NCBI GenBank assembly: GCA_963576565.1
Contig: OY755046.1
Span: 51,020,786-51,084,785 of the forward strand
Source of the DNA: Aspidapion aeneum
Taxonomy: Eukaryota; Arthropoda; Insecta; Coleoptera; Brentidae
Direction of reading: 5' to 3'
Length of the DNA stretch: 64,000 nt
Part shown: positions 1 to 10,071 of the stretch, piece after piece
How the letters are laid out: each line of letters begins with the position of its first letter
Position numbering within the stretch: the first letter of the stretch is position 1
Translations under genes and position numbers: made by a program
Notes under the pieces: model-generated
The model's database searches: none
Told to the model about the DNA's origin: nothing
The model's input: only the letters and a program-made list of their open reading frames with translations

Positions 1-500
1 GTCGAATGTAGTTTTGTCGAACCATAAAAATGTCAAGCATTATAAAGTAGAAAATAATTTAAACGAATCATAATATTTGCGATCAATACTGACTTCACAG
101 GCTAGTTAGGTTAGGATAAGTTTGCGTTTTGTTTGGGTTGGTTCATTTAAAATCGATTTAGACTTCCCAAAATAAAGACATGCTATACTTGGCAACATTG
201 GGCGTTTATTGCAGGTGCAATATAAAATCGATGAGTTTACTATTCGACGTTTTTACTGTTCGACCCTTTTACGTTTCAGCATAACTCTGTTTCGATGCTT
301 TTGCGTTACGTATTATTTTCGGCATTTTTACAGATCGATAAAACTACGATTCGTTTCATTTGTTTTCGACTAAATTATTTTCAATATTTTTACGGATTGA
401 CAAAACTTCGTTGTGTTAAAATTATTTTCGCCTATTCTATTTCCGATTGATTCGATTTCGACCAAATTACGGTTCGACATTTTTGTTTGGACATTTCTAT
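1..500. repeat. degenerate TTCGAC/TTTTTAC phrase array
   Basis: Short phrases of the form TTCGAC followed by a T-run and TTTAC or TTTTG recur about ten times (for example near 242, 259, 330, 367, 457 and 474). The texture resembles the TTTCGATCTTTTGT arrays at 4205-4390 but is more diverged. It may be an old end of a similar foldback-type repeat cut by the window start. No gene is seen here. Confidence 0.3.
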
Positions 501-850
501 CAAACAAAAACAGTTCATGTAACAAAAAAGCCGAGTACGAGACAATGTTATTCCGTTAAAATAATTGAGATGAAAGTAAAGCCGAGTTCTCCAATACAAA
601 TTTCAAAATGAGAGGTTCTTACTAGTTTGGAAATGTTTTTTTAAACTTTGCTATCACAGCCAAACTTCCTTATGTTCAATTTAGCACTGTGCCTAAGAGT
701 CATTTGCAGCCGTAATAGAAAAGTTTAGAAAAAATTGCCAAACAAGAACCTTTCGTTTTGAAATTTTTATTGGAGAACTTGGCTTTACTTTTATCTCAAT
801 TCTTTTTACGGAATACCATTTTTGCTTACATGACTTGTTTTTACATAAAA
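500..850. repeat. inverted repeat (hairpin) at the start of an interspersed repeat
   Basis: The left arm (about 503-657) reads as the reverse complement of the right arm (about 712-845). Both contain GTTCTCCAATA/TATTGGAGAAC and the phrase for TTTTACGGAATACCATTTTT. The spacer is about 55 bp. The right arm is the beginning of the repeat found again at 51660, where only this one arm is present. Confidence 0.7.
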
Positions 851-1680
851 TGTTTTTGTTATGTTTTCACTCCTTTTTTAAAGGATTTAAATAATATTTA
901 AGTTTTAAAGTACCTAGTAAAATATGCGAAATATTGTTCAAAACTTTTTTAATAACCTATTAAAGATTCTGAGGTTTTTAAATTTTTTTCCTATGGTTTT
1001 ATCATAGTTTCTATCAGCCTCCTAAAGCTCAGCTCTCTAGCGTTTCTGAAAGTGGGCAATGTTAATTTTACATAACTTTACATTTAAAGGAAGGAGAAAT
1101 AAATTAAAATTCTGGTGTTTCAGTCTTCCAAAGCTCAGCTCTCTAGCGTTTCTGAAAGTGGACAATATTACTTTTACATACATTTACATTTATAGGGGAG
1201 GGAAGTTAATAAAACTTTTAAATTAAAAAAAAAAAAATTCCATAGTTTGATCATAGTTCCTATCGGTCTTTCAGAGCTCATCTCTCTATCCTCTCTGGAA
1301 GTGGCCAATGTTACTTTTATTATTTGATCATATTTCCTATCAGTCTGTCAAAGCTCAGCTCTCTAGCGTTTCTGGAAGTGGGCAATGTTACTTTTACATA
1401 ACTTTACATGCTCAGGGGAGGGAAGTAAATTGAATAATGTGGTTTTTTGATTTTTTCCTAAGGTTTGGTCATAATTTTTATAAGTTTTCCAAATTTCAGC
1501 TTTGTAGCATGTCTTGAAGTACAGTAGAATTTTGATGATCTATACATGAGTGAGTGATTACTAATTTCGACGTTTTTTGAAATTTCGTAACTACTTTGTG
1601 AAAGTTCATGAAACTTGGTGTTGTTAACTCTATGAAGATCTACGACTGTGCAAAGTTTGAGTTTCAAGAAAAGCTGGTAC
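700..1680 (+). repeat. interspersed repeat, copy 1, with ~125-bp tandem units
   Basis: This block is shared in the same order with 51660-52620, about 51 kb away. Inside it, units of roughly 110-140 bp repeat from about 985 to 1480. Each contains AGCTCAGCTCTCTAGCGTTT, then a 'AAGTGGGCAATGTTACTTTT' phrase and a GGGGAGGGAAGT phrase. Both copies end in a diverged unit reading TTTCAGCTTTGTAGCATGTC. No long reading frame exists. It is probably a non-autonomous element with internal tandem repeats; the class is unknown. Confidence 0.65.
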
Positions 1681-2005
1681 AGCAGTATACGCGAACTTCG
1701 GCAATTAATGTGTGGAGAAACTATTCTATATTTTATTAATTACACTGGTCTTCATGAAAATCGGTTGAATGAAATGAACACCATTCTTGCCAATTCTTAT
1801 GTAAAATGACCTCCTAAATCCAAATATGAACTCCGTTTTTCCCTATCACCCCCCATTTTCAGGGGAGACCCTCTACTTATTTTTACTGTTTTTCAATAGT
1901 TTGGTGGGATGTAATGGATTTTTTTTGGCCTTAACATCATTATTTCTAAGAGACTGGAGAGTTTAGTGTTCTCAAACATTAATATTTGTAGCAAGGTGGT
2001 AAGAA

Positions 2006-2110
2006 GGTTCGGTTCGGTACGGTACGGTACGGTTCGGTTCGGTTCGGTTCGGTTCGGTTCGGTTCGGTTCGGTTCGGTTCGGTTCGGTTCGGTTCGGTTC
2101 GGTTCGGTTC
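2006..2110. repeat. (GGTTC)n microsatellite
   Basis: About 21 pentamers of GGTTC, with a few GGTAC variants at the left end. Open frames across it encode only a repeating NRTEP peptide and are artefacts. Confidence 0.97.
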
Positions 2111-2580
2111 ATTCGCATAAATAGTACTATAGAGGTATTAAAAATAAATATCGCCCAATAAATAAATAAAATATCGAAGAAAAACGATTTTTTTTTACAT
2201 ATAGCCGCCATTTTCTTTTAAAGTGACAGGTGTATTTTTTTTACATTTTTGAATTAAGTAGGTCCCACTTAAAGTAAGTTTATCAAAATTAATTTAATTT
2301 GTCTTAAAACAGGGAATTCATTTTTTTTCTTAAATTTGGCAGCCGCCATCTTGGATTCCGATGCCGGAAATCAGGGGATCTTCGATTGGAAATTTAGCTT
2401 TTGATGGTAGCTACTACCATGCCAAATATAAAAAAATATACCCGTTTTGCAGCTTTTTATTGAAATACCCTACAAATTTACTCTACTAGGAGTACTGCTG
2501 GTGTTTGAAACGAGAAGGTTGTACCTCAGGGTATAAAAGGAAAGCAAGCACCAAGTGAAGGTACGAAAGTTCTTATTTTT

Positions 2581-2762
2581 CAGTGACGCACCCAGTAATA
2601 TGTCTTGGGGGGGCCCGACGCCTCTTAGGGGGCCCGAAGCCTCATAATGTCTAATTTTAAGCTATTTTTTGTGTTTTTTATGAAATATGTGGAATATATG
2701 TAAAAAAAAATCTAAGGCTTGGAGGGGGGTCGGGCTCCAAGCCCCCCCTGGGGGCGCCCATG
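2581..2762. mobile_element. short hAT-type MITE with G-rich interior ends
   Basis: It starts CAGTGACGCACCCAG and ends with the complement of CATGGGCGCCCCCAG. The inner flanks are G- and C-runs (GGGGGGG near 2608, CCCCCCC near 2742). The interior phrase TTTTATGAAATATGTGGAA is shared with the MITEs at 13249 and 23028 and with 3719. The CAGTG(G)CG start and this family's 8-bp duplications elsewhere support hAT. The target duplication is not clear for this copy. Confidence 0.6.
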
Positions 2763-3718
2763 TATTTATTATTGTTTGAAACTAAAATAACTTTCTTTAT
2801 ACTTAAAAATTTAAATTTATGTCGATAATATTATAATTATTATCGAAAAATTATAAAAATAGGTCAAAGAGCTGCTCCCTCAAAAATGGTGGGTGGTAGA
2901 AGAAAACGCAAGCTATATTTGGATTTAGGGCGTCGTTTTACATAAGAATCAGCGGAAATAATGCCAGGGCTCAAGAATTTTTTTTTTGCAGACCAGTGTT
3001 ACTTGTTTTAACTCGAAGGGTTCGATCTAGGCATCGGCAACGCATCGTTGTCGGCGTCGTCGACGCGAGCGTTCGTCGTCGTAAGCGCAACTTTAATCTA
3101 CTGTCAAACGGTCTTGTCATCAGCCATGATTAATGACACCAAGTTGAACTAATTAAATGCGTCTACACGTTATATCCGCACTCGTTTAATTGGGTAATCT
3201 TTAGGAAAAATAAAGGACATGATATAAGTAAATAAAATTACGAAAATTGTTTGTGGCATTATAAGAGAGAAGGAAAAATAAGATGACAGAAAGATGTACA
3301 CCTGACTAGATACACAGAAAATGGGTGGCGGAACAAAGATCGAAAGACAAAAGATCGAAAAATAAAAGATCGATAAGGCAAAAGATCGAAAATATAAAAG
3401 ATCGAAAAACAAAAGATTGAAAGACAAAAGATCGAAAATACAGAAGATCGAAAAACAAAAGATCGAAAAGACAAAAGATCGAAAATACAAAAGATCGAAA
3501 AACAAAAGATCGAAAATACAGAAGATCGAAAGTACAAAAGATCAAAGACAAAAGATCGAAAGGCAAAAGATCGAAAAACAAAATGTCAGATGACAAAAGA
3601 TCGAAAAAAAATCGCAAGTAAATGAGATCGAAATATACAAAATGACGCGTATCATGTTTGCTTAGGTATATTCACATAAACAGTTTAAGCAAGGTCAGGT
3701 AAGGTAAAATTACCTAAC

Positions 3719-3800
3719 CCAGTGGCGTATATAGAAAACAGTTTTGGGGGGGGGGGGCGAGACCCCACGAGGCCGTATTTTATGCTATTTATCTTTGTTT
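3719..3800 (+). mobile_element. partial hAT-type MITE end
   Basis: CCAGTGGCGTATATAG is followed by a G-run and GCGAGACCCCACGAGG, then TTTGAAATATGTGGAAAATAT. It resembles one end of the MITEs at 2581, 13249 and 23028. The other end is not present here. Confidence 0.5.
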
Positions 3801-3909
3801 GAAATATGTGGAAAATATATACAAAAATCTTGGCTTGTTATACTTAACACAAATCATATAGTTCGATAAAGGGGTCTCTTTTTGAATCATATTTAAAAAA
3901 AAAAATTTT

Positions 3910-4160
3910 CCTGATTTCTTTTCCGGGATCGTAGAGGGTGTGCAACTAAACCGAACAAAACCGAACCGAACCAAAACGAACCGGTTCGGTTTGGTTTTAC
4001 ACCCTGTAGGTTTGGTTTGGTTTTACACCCTGTAGGATCCCGGGAAACATTTCAGGAAAGTTTTTTTTTTAAATATGTGTTAAAAATTGTCGAACCGGTT
4101 CGGTTCAATTCGGTTTAGTTACACACTCTCTAGAACCCCGGAAAAGAAATCAGGAAAGTT
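3910..4160. repeat. small inverted repeat within the foldback element
   Basis: CCTGATTTCTTTTCCGGG near 3911 is mirrored by the complement near 4140-4160. The arms continue through ACCGAACCGGTT-type sequence near 3960 and 4085, and ACACCCTGTAG occurs twice in the centre. It is likely a nested MITE; no target duplication was resolved. Confidence 0.55.
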
Positions 4161-4579
4161 TTTTTTTTAACTATGTAATAGCGATCGTTTAAAACGCGCT
4201 ATTTTCGAGCTTTTGTACTTTCGATCTTTTGTACTTTCGATCTTTTGTAGTTTCGATCTTTTGTTTTTCGATTTCGATCTTATGTGGTTTCGATCTTTGT
4301 CTTTTCAACCTTTTGTATTTCGATCTTTTGTCTTTTCGATCTTTTGTTTTTTGATCTTTTGTATTCGATTTTTTGTCTTTCGATCTTTGTTCCGCCACCC
4401 ACAGAAAATAATCTCCTGTTTGGAAAACAGTTATTGTGTTTTTTTCTTCAATTAAAGAAACATAGCTTTTTTTAATCGATAAAATAATGGTTTTTATTCA
4501 AGAGTTGGCTTGCTTAAAAGTATTAAAAATGGAATGACCCCAGCCATATAGTTTATACTTTTTTTAGTTAGTTATAATA

Positions 4580-4818
4580 CAAGGTGTATCGAAATTAATT
4601 AAAGGTGCAGTGTGAAGCGCCCTCTAACGGCCACAGTAAAATAGTGTGCATATTCGGGTTTCGCAACCCAAAAAAACTCCGATTTTTATTTTTTAATTTT
4701 AACACCCTGTATCTCGGAAACGAAGCAATTTTGGACCCTAGTTTATATGATTTTTTTTCTCTATTTTAGGCAGTAGAATATGTGGTAAAATATTGACGTC
4801 TAATTTTGATACACCCGG
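4580..4818. mobile_element. TA-flanked MITE (Tc1/mariner type candidate)
   Basis: The ends read CAAGGTGTATCGAAATTA and, inverted, CCGGGTGTATCAAAATTA. The 239-bp unit is bordered by TA on both sides (4578-4579 and 4819-4820), the usual Tc1/mariner target. The interior contains ACACCCTGTATCTCGGAAAC. There is no coding frame. Confidence 0.6.
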
Positions 4819-4839
4819 TATGTTTAGTAGGTAAAAATA

Positions 4840-5800
4840 CTACTACTACTATGGCGGTTTAGAACGTTTTTCTACGTTGTCCAATGCCTATTCTCCAACT
4901 CCTTCGATTCTGACAATCATCTTCTCTCAGGTCTTTTTGACTTATTGAGCTGTTGCATTTTTCTGCGCCCTATTTGTTGCCATTCTAGGGCCTGCTTTGT
5001 TAATCTATCAGTTGTCTTTTAGTGATGTCATCCGTTATGCTTCCCTCGATTCCCATTCTTTATTTTATGGTCTCATTTCTTATATGATATGTTCTAGATA
5101 TTCTCATTAATCTTCTTATTGCATCCATTTCGAGATTTTCCTTCTTTGTTTTGTATTTTTCTGTTGTGCGACAAGTATCTATTCCATACAACAGCGTGCT
5201 TTTTACCATTGTTTCATATATATTAAATTTTACATCCGTTTTTATATATCTGCTCCATAAAATACTGTTATGACATACATACTCATTGCATAGAAATATT
5301 CTTTGTCCATCGTCTAGTTCTAACTTACTTGATTCGTTTCCAATAAATAAGTCATCGTTATTGTCCATGTTTACTGTTAACCCCCACTTCTGGTATTCTT
5401 TCGTTAACTTCTCATCATATACTCCATGTCTTCTTTACCATTAGCTTCAATTACTTGGTCATCAGCAAACTGTAGTATGTATATGGTAAATCGGTCGTTT
5501 AGTTGTATTCCATACCGTGTACTTTACGTTTTCAGGTTACAACATCTTAAGCCTTTCGTTACCGGGAATTTTTTTGAAATTCGATTTCCAATTCTAATTT
5601 TAGATTTTGAACCTTTGTATAGTTCTTTTATCGCTTTTATGTATGTATGATTGATATTAGTTTGCTCTAACACTATCTATAATTTTTCTACTGGAACGTT
5701 ATCATATGCTTTTTGTAGGTCCACAAAGTTAACATGAATTATTAGTAATTCCTTGTTTAGTTTTAAGAATGGTCTTTTTTCAACTAAATTAATATATTTA
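4840..5800 (-). pseudogene. LINE reverse transcriptase remnant
   Basis: Read on the minus strand, the order is that of a non-LTR reverse transcriptase. FVDLQKAYDNVP (about 5733-5690) is followed by a degraded VTKGLRCC motif where VPQG-type residues are expected (about 5570-5536). Next come ILQFADDQVIEA, the catalytic FADD box (about 5480-5450), then KSTLLYGIDTC and MDAIRRLMRISR-type post-RT sequence (5368-5060). A final ALEWQQIGRRK-like tail lies near 4990-4950. Stops and frame changes break it, and no endonuclease domain is visible. The style fits the RTE or related EN-RT LINE groups common in insects; the exact clade is not certain. Confidence 0.75.
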
Positions 5801-5809
5801 ATAAATCTT

Positions 5810-7250
5810 TGGTTCTGAAATACTGAGTCTCTTTTCAAAACTCGATTTTAAGAAAAATAAAATATTGTTTGGAAGCAGACATCGCGTCGCCTTTAAGTCA
5901 AATAAACTTGCTTTGAGTAAAGATAATATTTTCGAGATAATACGATTTATAGATTTTGATATATATTTTTTTCTGTGCACAATAATAAGTAAATTTTAAT
6001 TAGAACCTTATTTCGTTGTTTTTCTTTTTTCAAAAGCTTTCGAATGAGGTACCACAAGATCGGTCATCCGCTTTGAAAAAAAAAGTTGTATATAAGTAAA
6101 ATTCTTTCCACTTGGTCCAAGATAAATTTTCTTACTTTAGGAAAAAGCTCGTGTAAAAATGCATCTAAGTCGCCACCAGGTAAAGTCGCCCACTTTTTTA
6201 ATGTCCTCTTATATTTCTCATATTTGTAGAGTACAAAGAAACATTCCGTTATTTGGCAACACCATGATATCATGATTTATTAAACGATTTTAATTAGCAG
6301 TTTTTAAATCCCGCTAAAATTCGTGGCTTTCCAGAAGAGTTTAATTAATTTTAAGATGACATTAAAACAGTGGGCGACCGTACATGGAATTCAAGGCTAT
6401 CTATCCATCTTGAGTTTTTAGCCTATTTTTCTGTAGTGCACAATATATTCTGCATGTTTACGGCCAACGCGGCGTTCCCTCCATGTTTTGTATGTCGATT
6501 TTCCATTACTCCATGATGGTTTTATATTTTTCCATTAACTTCGCAGTGACGACCGACGCGAATGGAAGATTTTATATACGAGCCTCTCCATAAAAATCAT
6601 GACAATAATTTGCATCAGTGAATTTTTCCATTGCGCCATGGATTGTATAAACAAATGTGAACATACATTATAATATATAGTGTATAGAAAGTAAATTTCG
6701 GATATATATATAATAATATCTAAAAAATTCTTAGACTTGGGAAGGGGATTTCTACCTAATTTTTTATACGAGTAGAGAATACGGAAAGGTCGATAAAGTC
6801 GTTTAAAATCCATGACTTTCCACACCTTTTATAGAGGTATAATGACGAGCCTGAGTTGAGTTTTGTATTGTTAAGCTCGAGGTGTAATTTTCACCTAATT
6901 TCCCGTATTTTCTTTTCACAAACGCAAAGGGTGACAGGATCATTTCTGACTTGAAAGCAGAGATAAATGTCTAAGAGCTTTACTTAAAAAAGTTTGTAAA
7001 CAAAAAAAGAACTTAAAATAAATCTTAAAATTAAATTACGAACTTTAAGGAAAATCTTTTTACGACAAAGTAGGTATATTTAATTTCCTGATAATATAAT
7101 AAGTAAGTAAATATTTTTAATTGTTTTAATGTAATGTGTGAATATAGTTTATAACCATTAAATATTTTATAAATATTAAATATAGCATAGTTAAATATAA
7201 TGTCATATTTGTCAGTGTATTATATTATTAACATTTTCATTAATATTATA
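5810..7250. other. gene-free AT-rich stretch
   Basis: Only short unsupported frames occur here (6064-6273 and 6535-6825, minus). Neither shows a recognisable motif, and no repeat partner was found in the window. Confidence 0.5.
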
Positions 7251-7391
7251 TATTATAGAAATAAAATTTCGGACTTTCATTGTCTTTATTTATTTTAAAC
7301 ACGACGTTTCGGTTAGTAAGTATCTCTAACCGTTTTCAAGTGTAAGCTAAACAATCATTCTGTTGCTACAAAACAAGGAGTTATAAGAAGT

Positions 7392-7613
7392 TTGTATTTA
7401 GGATCCGTAAATACTTGTAGTAATAATGAAGAATTAACCATCGAAATTTACAACATTAAAAAGGACTTACAACAGAATAGTTATTCCGAGAAATTAATGA
7501 ACTCAACGATCTCTAAAATAAAAAACAAACCAAATGTAGCAAATTCTCAAAATAATAATAATCCGTTGGGTGTTATTAACATTCTATATGTTCAAGAGAT
7601 TTCAGAAAAATAA
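7392..7613 (+). pseudogene. Penelope-like linker region
   Basis: The 73 codons include NSYSEKLMNSTISKIKN, resembling the region between the reverse transcriptase and the endonuclease in Penelope-like proteins. The frame stops just before the endonuclease segment, consistent with an internal deletion. A diverged second copy of this stretch lies at 8815-9010. Confidence 0.5.
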
Positions 7614-7636
7614 TAAGGTAGTGTGGTAAATCATAA

Positions 7637-7849
7637 TATGTCGGTGAAACGAAACGCCCTCTTCAGGTTAGAGTAAATGAACATCTAAAACTTGCCCAAT
7701 TAGGGGATATTGAAAAATCTGATTTAGCGGATCATGGATGGTCAAATGACCATAGGATTAAATGGTCGGAAGCCAAAGGTTTGCATCAGGAGTCACATTG
7801 GCGAAAACGAAAGTTTATTGAAGTTGCGTTCATAATGCAGAATAAATAA
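7637..7849 (+). pseudogene. GIY-YIG endonuclease domain of a Penelope-like element
   Basis: The frame reads YVGETKRPLQVRVNEHLKLA, then SDLADHGWSNDHRIKW and ends in HWRKRKFIEVAFIMQNK before a TAA. YVGET, the conserved Arg in RVNEH, the ADH histidine and the Glu in RKRKFIEV match the GIY-YIG layout of Penelope-like endonucleases, which nick DNA to prime reverse transcription. The upstream half of the GIY motif (usually CxCGKxYIGET) is damaged. The reading frame is uninterrupted but has no start codon or upstream reverse transcriptase, so it is a fragment. Confidence 0.8.
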
Positions 7850-8181
7850 GTTTTGAGTCAACCAAGCACGGACATACCAAACATATGGAAACCAATCCCT
7901 AAGGAAAACAAGCCTCTTAGGATTAAAAAAGGTGGCGGGTCGTCACACCTGGCTGCACACCAAGTAGTATAAGGCTACTGCCTGTAGACTGGATTGTTTT
8001 ACAGTTTACACTTGAAAACGGTTAGAGATACTTACTTGACATATTTGGATATATGTCAAAATACAGGAACTCTAGAGATAGATACTTACTGACCGAAACG
8101 ACGTATTTAAAATAAATAAAGACAATGGAGCTCCGAAATTTTATTTGTATTCAATCATTGTCTACGAGTTTCATACAAAGG

Positions 8182-8470
8182 ATTATATATTATATCATAT
8201 TATATTATATTATATTATATTATATTATATTATATTATATTATATTATATTATATTATATTATATTATATTATATTATATTATATTATATTATATTATAT
8301 TATATTATATTATATTATATTATATTATATTATATTATATTATATTATATTATATTATATTATATTATATTATATTATATTATATTATATTATATTATAT
8401 TATATTATATTATATTATATTATATTATATTATATTATATTATATTATATTATATTATATTATATTATTT
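8182..8470. repeat. (TATAT)n microsatellite
   Basis: Roughly 55 nearly pure pentamers (AATAT class). It starts a few tens of bases after the Penelope-like terminal block and may have grown from that element's tail. The YYIIL frames across it are artefacts. Confidence 0.97.
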
Positions 8471-8761
8471 ATTTAGAAATTTATCTGTTTAAATCTGAAG
8501 CAAGTTGGACTAGCGGTTAATTTTTTCACGGATCCTAAATGGTGTGCCTCTATTTACGATTAAACGCAGGTGATATCTACCACAATAGGAGCAGGTGATA
8601 ATACAAGAAGTGTGCTGCATTCAATATAAAAAAAATCGACTACGTCTATTTTTAATACACCCTCGAGTAGGTTAGTATGTATATAAATTGCGTAGTCTTT
8701 AGATTTTGATAATAAAAATATGTTTTTCTATTTTGCATAGAGTGCCTAATTTTCGAGTGCT

Positions 8762-8762
<1 letters not shown>

Positions 8763-8801
<39 letters not shown>

Positions 8802-8811
8802 ACCTCGTTCT
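8763..8811. repeat. (TC)n microsatellite
   Basis: CT dinucleotides with one T interruption, directly followed by the second Penelope-like fragment. Confidence 0.95.
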
Positions 8812-8814
8812 TTA

Positions 8815-9010
8815 AAACTTCCGTTATCCCGAGAAACTAATAAACTCAACGATCTCTAAAATTAAAAACAAACCAAATGTAGCAAATTCTCAGAATAATA
8901 ATCCAAGGGGTTTTAGAAAACACTAAAATATTAAAACAGTATTCTCATCGGGAAATATGACAAGAAGTTTTGTAACAAAAACAAAACCAGAAAATCCCTG
9001 AAATAATAAT
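8815..9010 (+). pseudogene. second Penelope-like linker fragment
   Basis: The stretch matches 7470-7600: shared phrases include AACTCAACGATCTCTAAAAT and ACAAACCAAATGTAGCAAAT. It lacks the endonuclease and has stops. It shows two copies of the family within 1.5 kb. Confidence 0.65.
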
Positions 9011-9227
9011 AGTTGCGTGGCATATAGTCAAAAATCGTGTCCCGTTGGATAGTTGTGGAAGATTTTTTTAAATTACCCTAGATCGATTGGTAATAGATCA
9101 CACAATTTTAGGTCGCCGGGTGTTTGTCTTAAATTTGAGTAGGAGGGCCGCACAGAGGGCTCCCGAAACCAATTTTTGGTCAAAACCAATTTAGGCATAA
9201 TTTTACTCCCGGTTTTTATAAAAACCG

Positions 9228-9340
9228 GTTAAAAAGGACTTGACAATAAACTTGTTCACTCAATTTTCCAAAAAGAAAAGATTTTTTAATTTACTGGTCA
9301 TAGGCGTACGTTGCTTTTTTTAAAGGTAAATAAAATATTA
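9228..9340. repeat. direct repeat flanking the RTE remnant (copy 1)
   Basis: It shares CATAGGCGTACGTTGCT and similar surroundings with 11105-11215. The two copies lie on either side of the minus-strand RTE remnant. Confidence 0.55.
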
Positions 9341-10071
9341 TCTATTCTATCTATCTATTTAGCTTTTCTCAATCTATGTTTGGACGTAGGCTTCCCTCAA
9401 TATCTTTCACTCTTCTCTGTCTGTCGCCCTGTTCATCCATCTAGTTCCGCGTGTTTCTTCAAATCGTCCGCCCATCTCATTTAGGGTCTTCCCCTACTTG
9501 TTTTATTTTCTCAAGGGCTCCAGTATACAATACATTTGTTCCGTCGACCGTCTTTCTGTCTGATATTATGACCGGCAAATTTCCATTTTAATTTTGCTAC
9601 TCCTCCTCTGACATCCCTTACTTTTGTTTTATTTCTTATCCATTTATTCCTTTTTCTATCTGTTAGCTTTACATGTAACATTTGTCTTTCCATTGATCTT
9701 TGGGCTTTTGTTACCTTATCCATGTTTAATTTTGTAATAACTGGCCAGGTCTGGGATCCATGGGTAAGTACATATACATTCGTTATACACTACTACACAT
9801 ACTCGTTTTGAGGTACAAAGAATATTTTTTATTTTTTAATATGTAGCTTAATTTACCGAATGCCAATCTTACTCATCTCTTGATTTCAGCTGTTTGGTTT
9901 TCTTTTTTTAGTTTAATAATTTGTCCCAGGTATATATATTCCTCTACTTGTTTTATTTTCTTTTGGTTTATTCTGATCATCATATCTTCATCTGTGTTTG
10001 TTATGATTTTAATTTTAGTGTAGTTCATAAGCCTATATTTTTAGCTGCTGTATCCAGTTCTTCCAGCATTT

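Larger units (their letters stand above)
3323..4400. mobile_element. foldback element with minisatellite inverted ends and 9-bp target duplication
   Basis: Both ends read GGGTGGCGGAACAAAGATCG inwards, and at least 30 bp at the tips match without error. Behind each tip lies a tandem array of a ~15-16 bp unit (AAAAGATCGAAAAAC-like): 3335-3620 on the left and its reverse complement at 4205-4390 on the right. The element is flanked by ACAGAAAAT at 3314-3322 and again at 4401-4409, a perfect 9-bp direct repeat. Foldback and Mutator-like elements are known for long or repetitive inverted ends with 9-10 bp duplications. No transposase frame is present. The middle holds a hAT-type end near 3719 and a small inverted repeat at 3910-4160. 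Confidence 0.8.
7258..8150 (+). mobile_element. Penelope-like element remnant with inverted termini
   Basis: The coding remnant at 7392-7849 is enclosed by inverted terminal blocks. The left block (7258-7360) contains GACGTTTCGGTTAGTAAGTA and TCTCTAACCGTTTTCAAGTG. The right block (about 7990-8150) carries the complements, with a short internal duplication of the ATACTTACT phrase (8025-8095). Penelope-like elements are known for complex terminal repeats and a GIY-YIG endonuclease. The reverse transcriptase itself is missing, so this is a 5'-deleted copy. Confidence 0.75.

Noticed and set aside
3170..3617. Overlapping minus-strand frames rich in Phe, Ser and Arg
   Set aside because: They are translations of the minisatellite arm of the foldback element; the same holds for 4189-4475.
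8125..8520. Open frames of about 130 codons (YYIIL repeat)
   Set aside because: They are translations of the (TATAT)n microsatellite.
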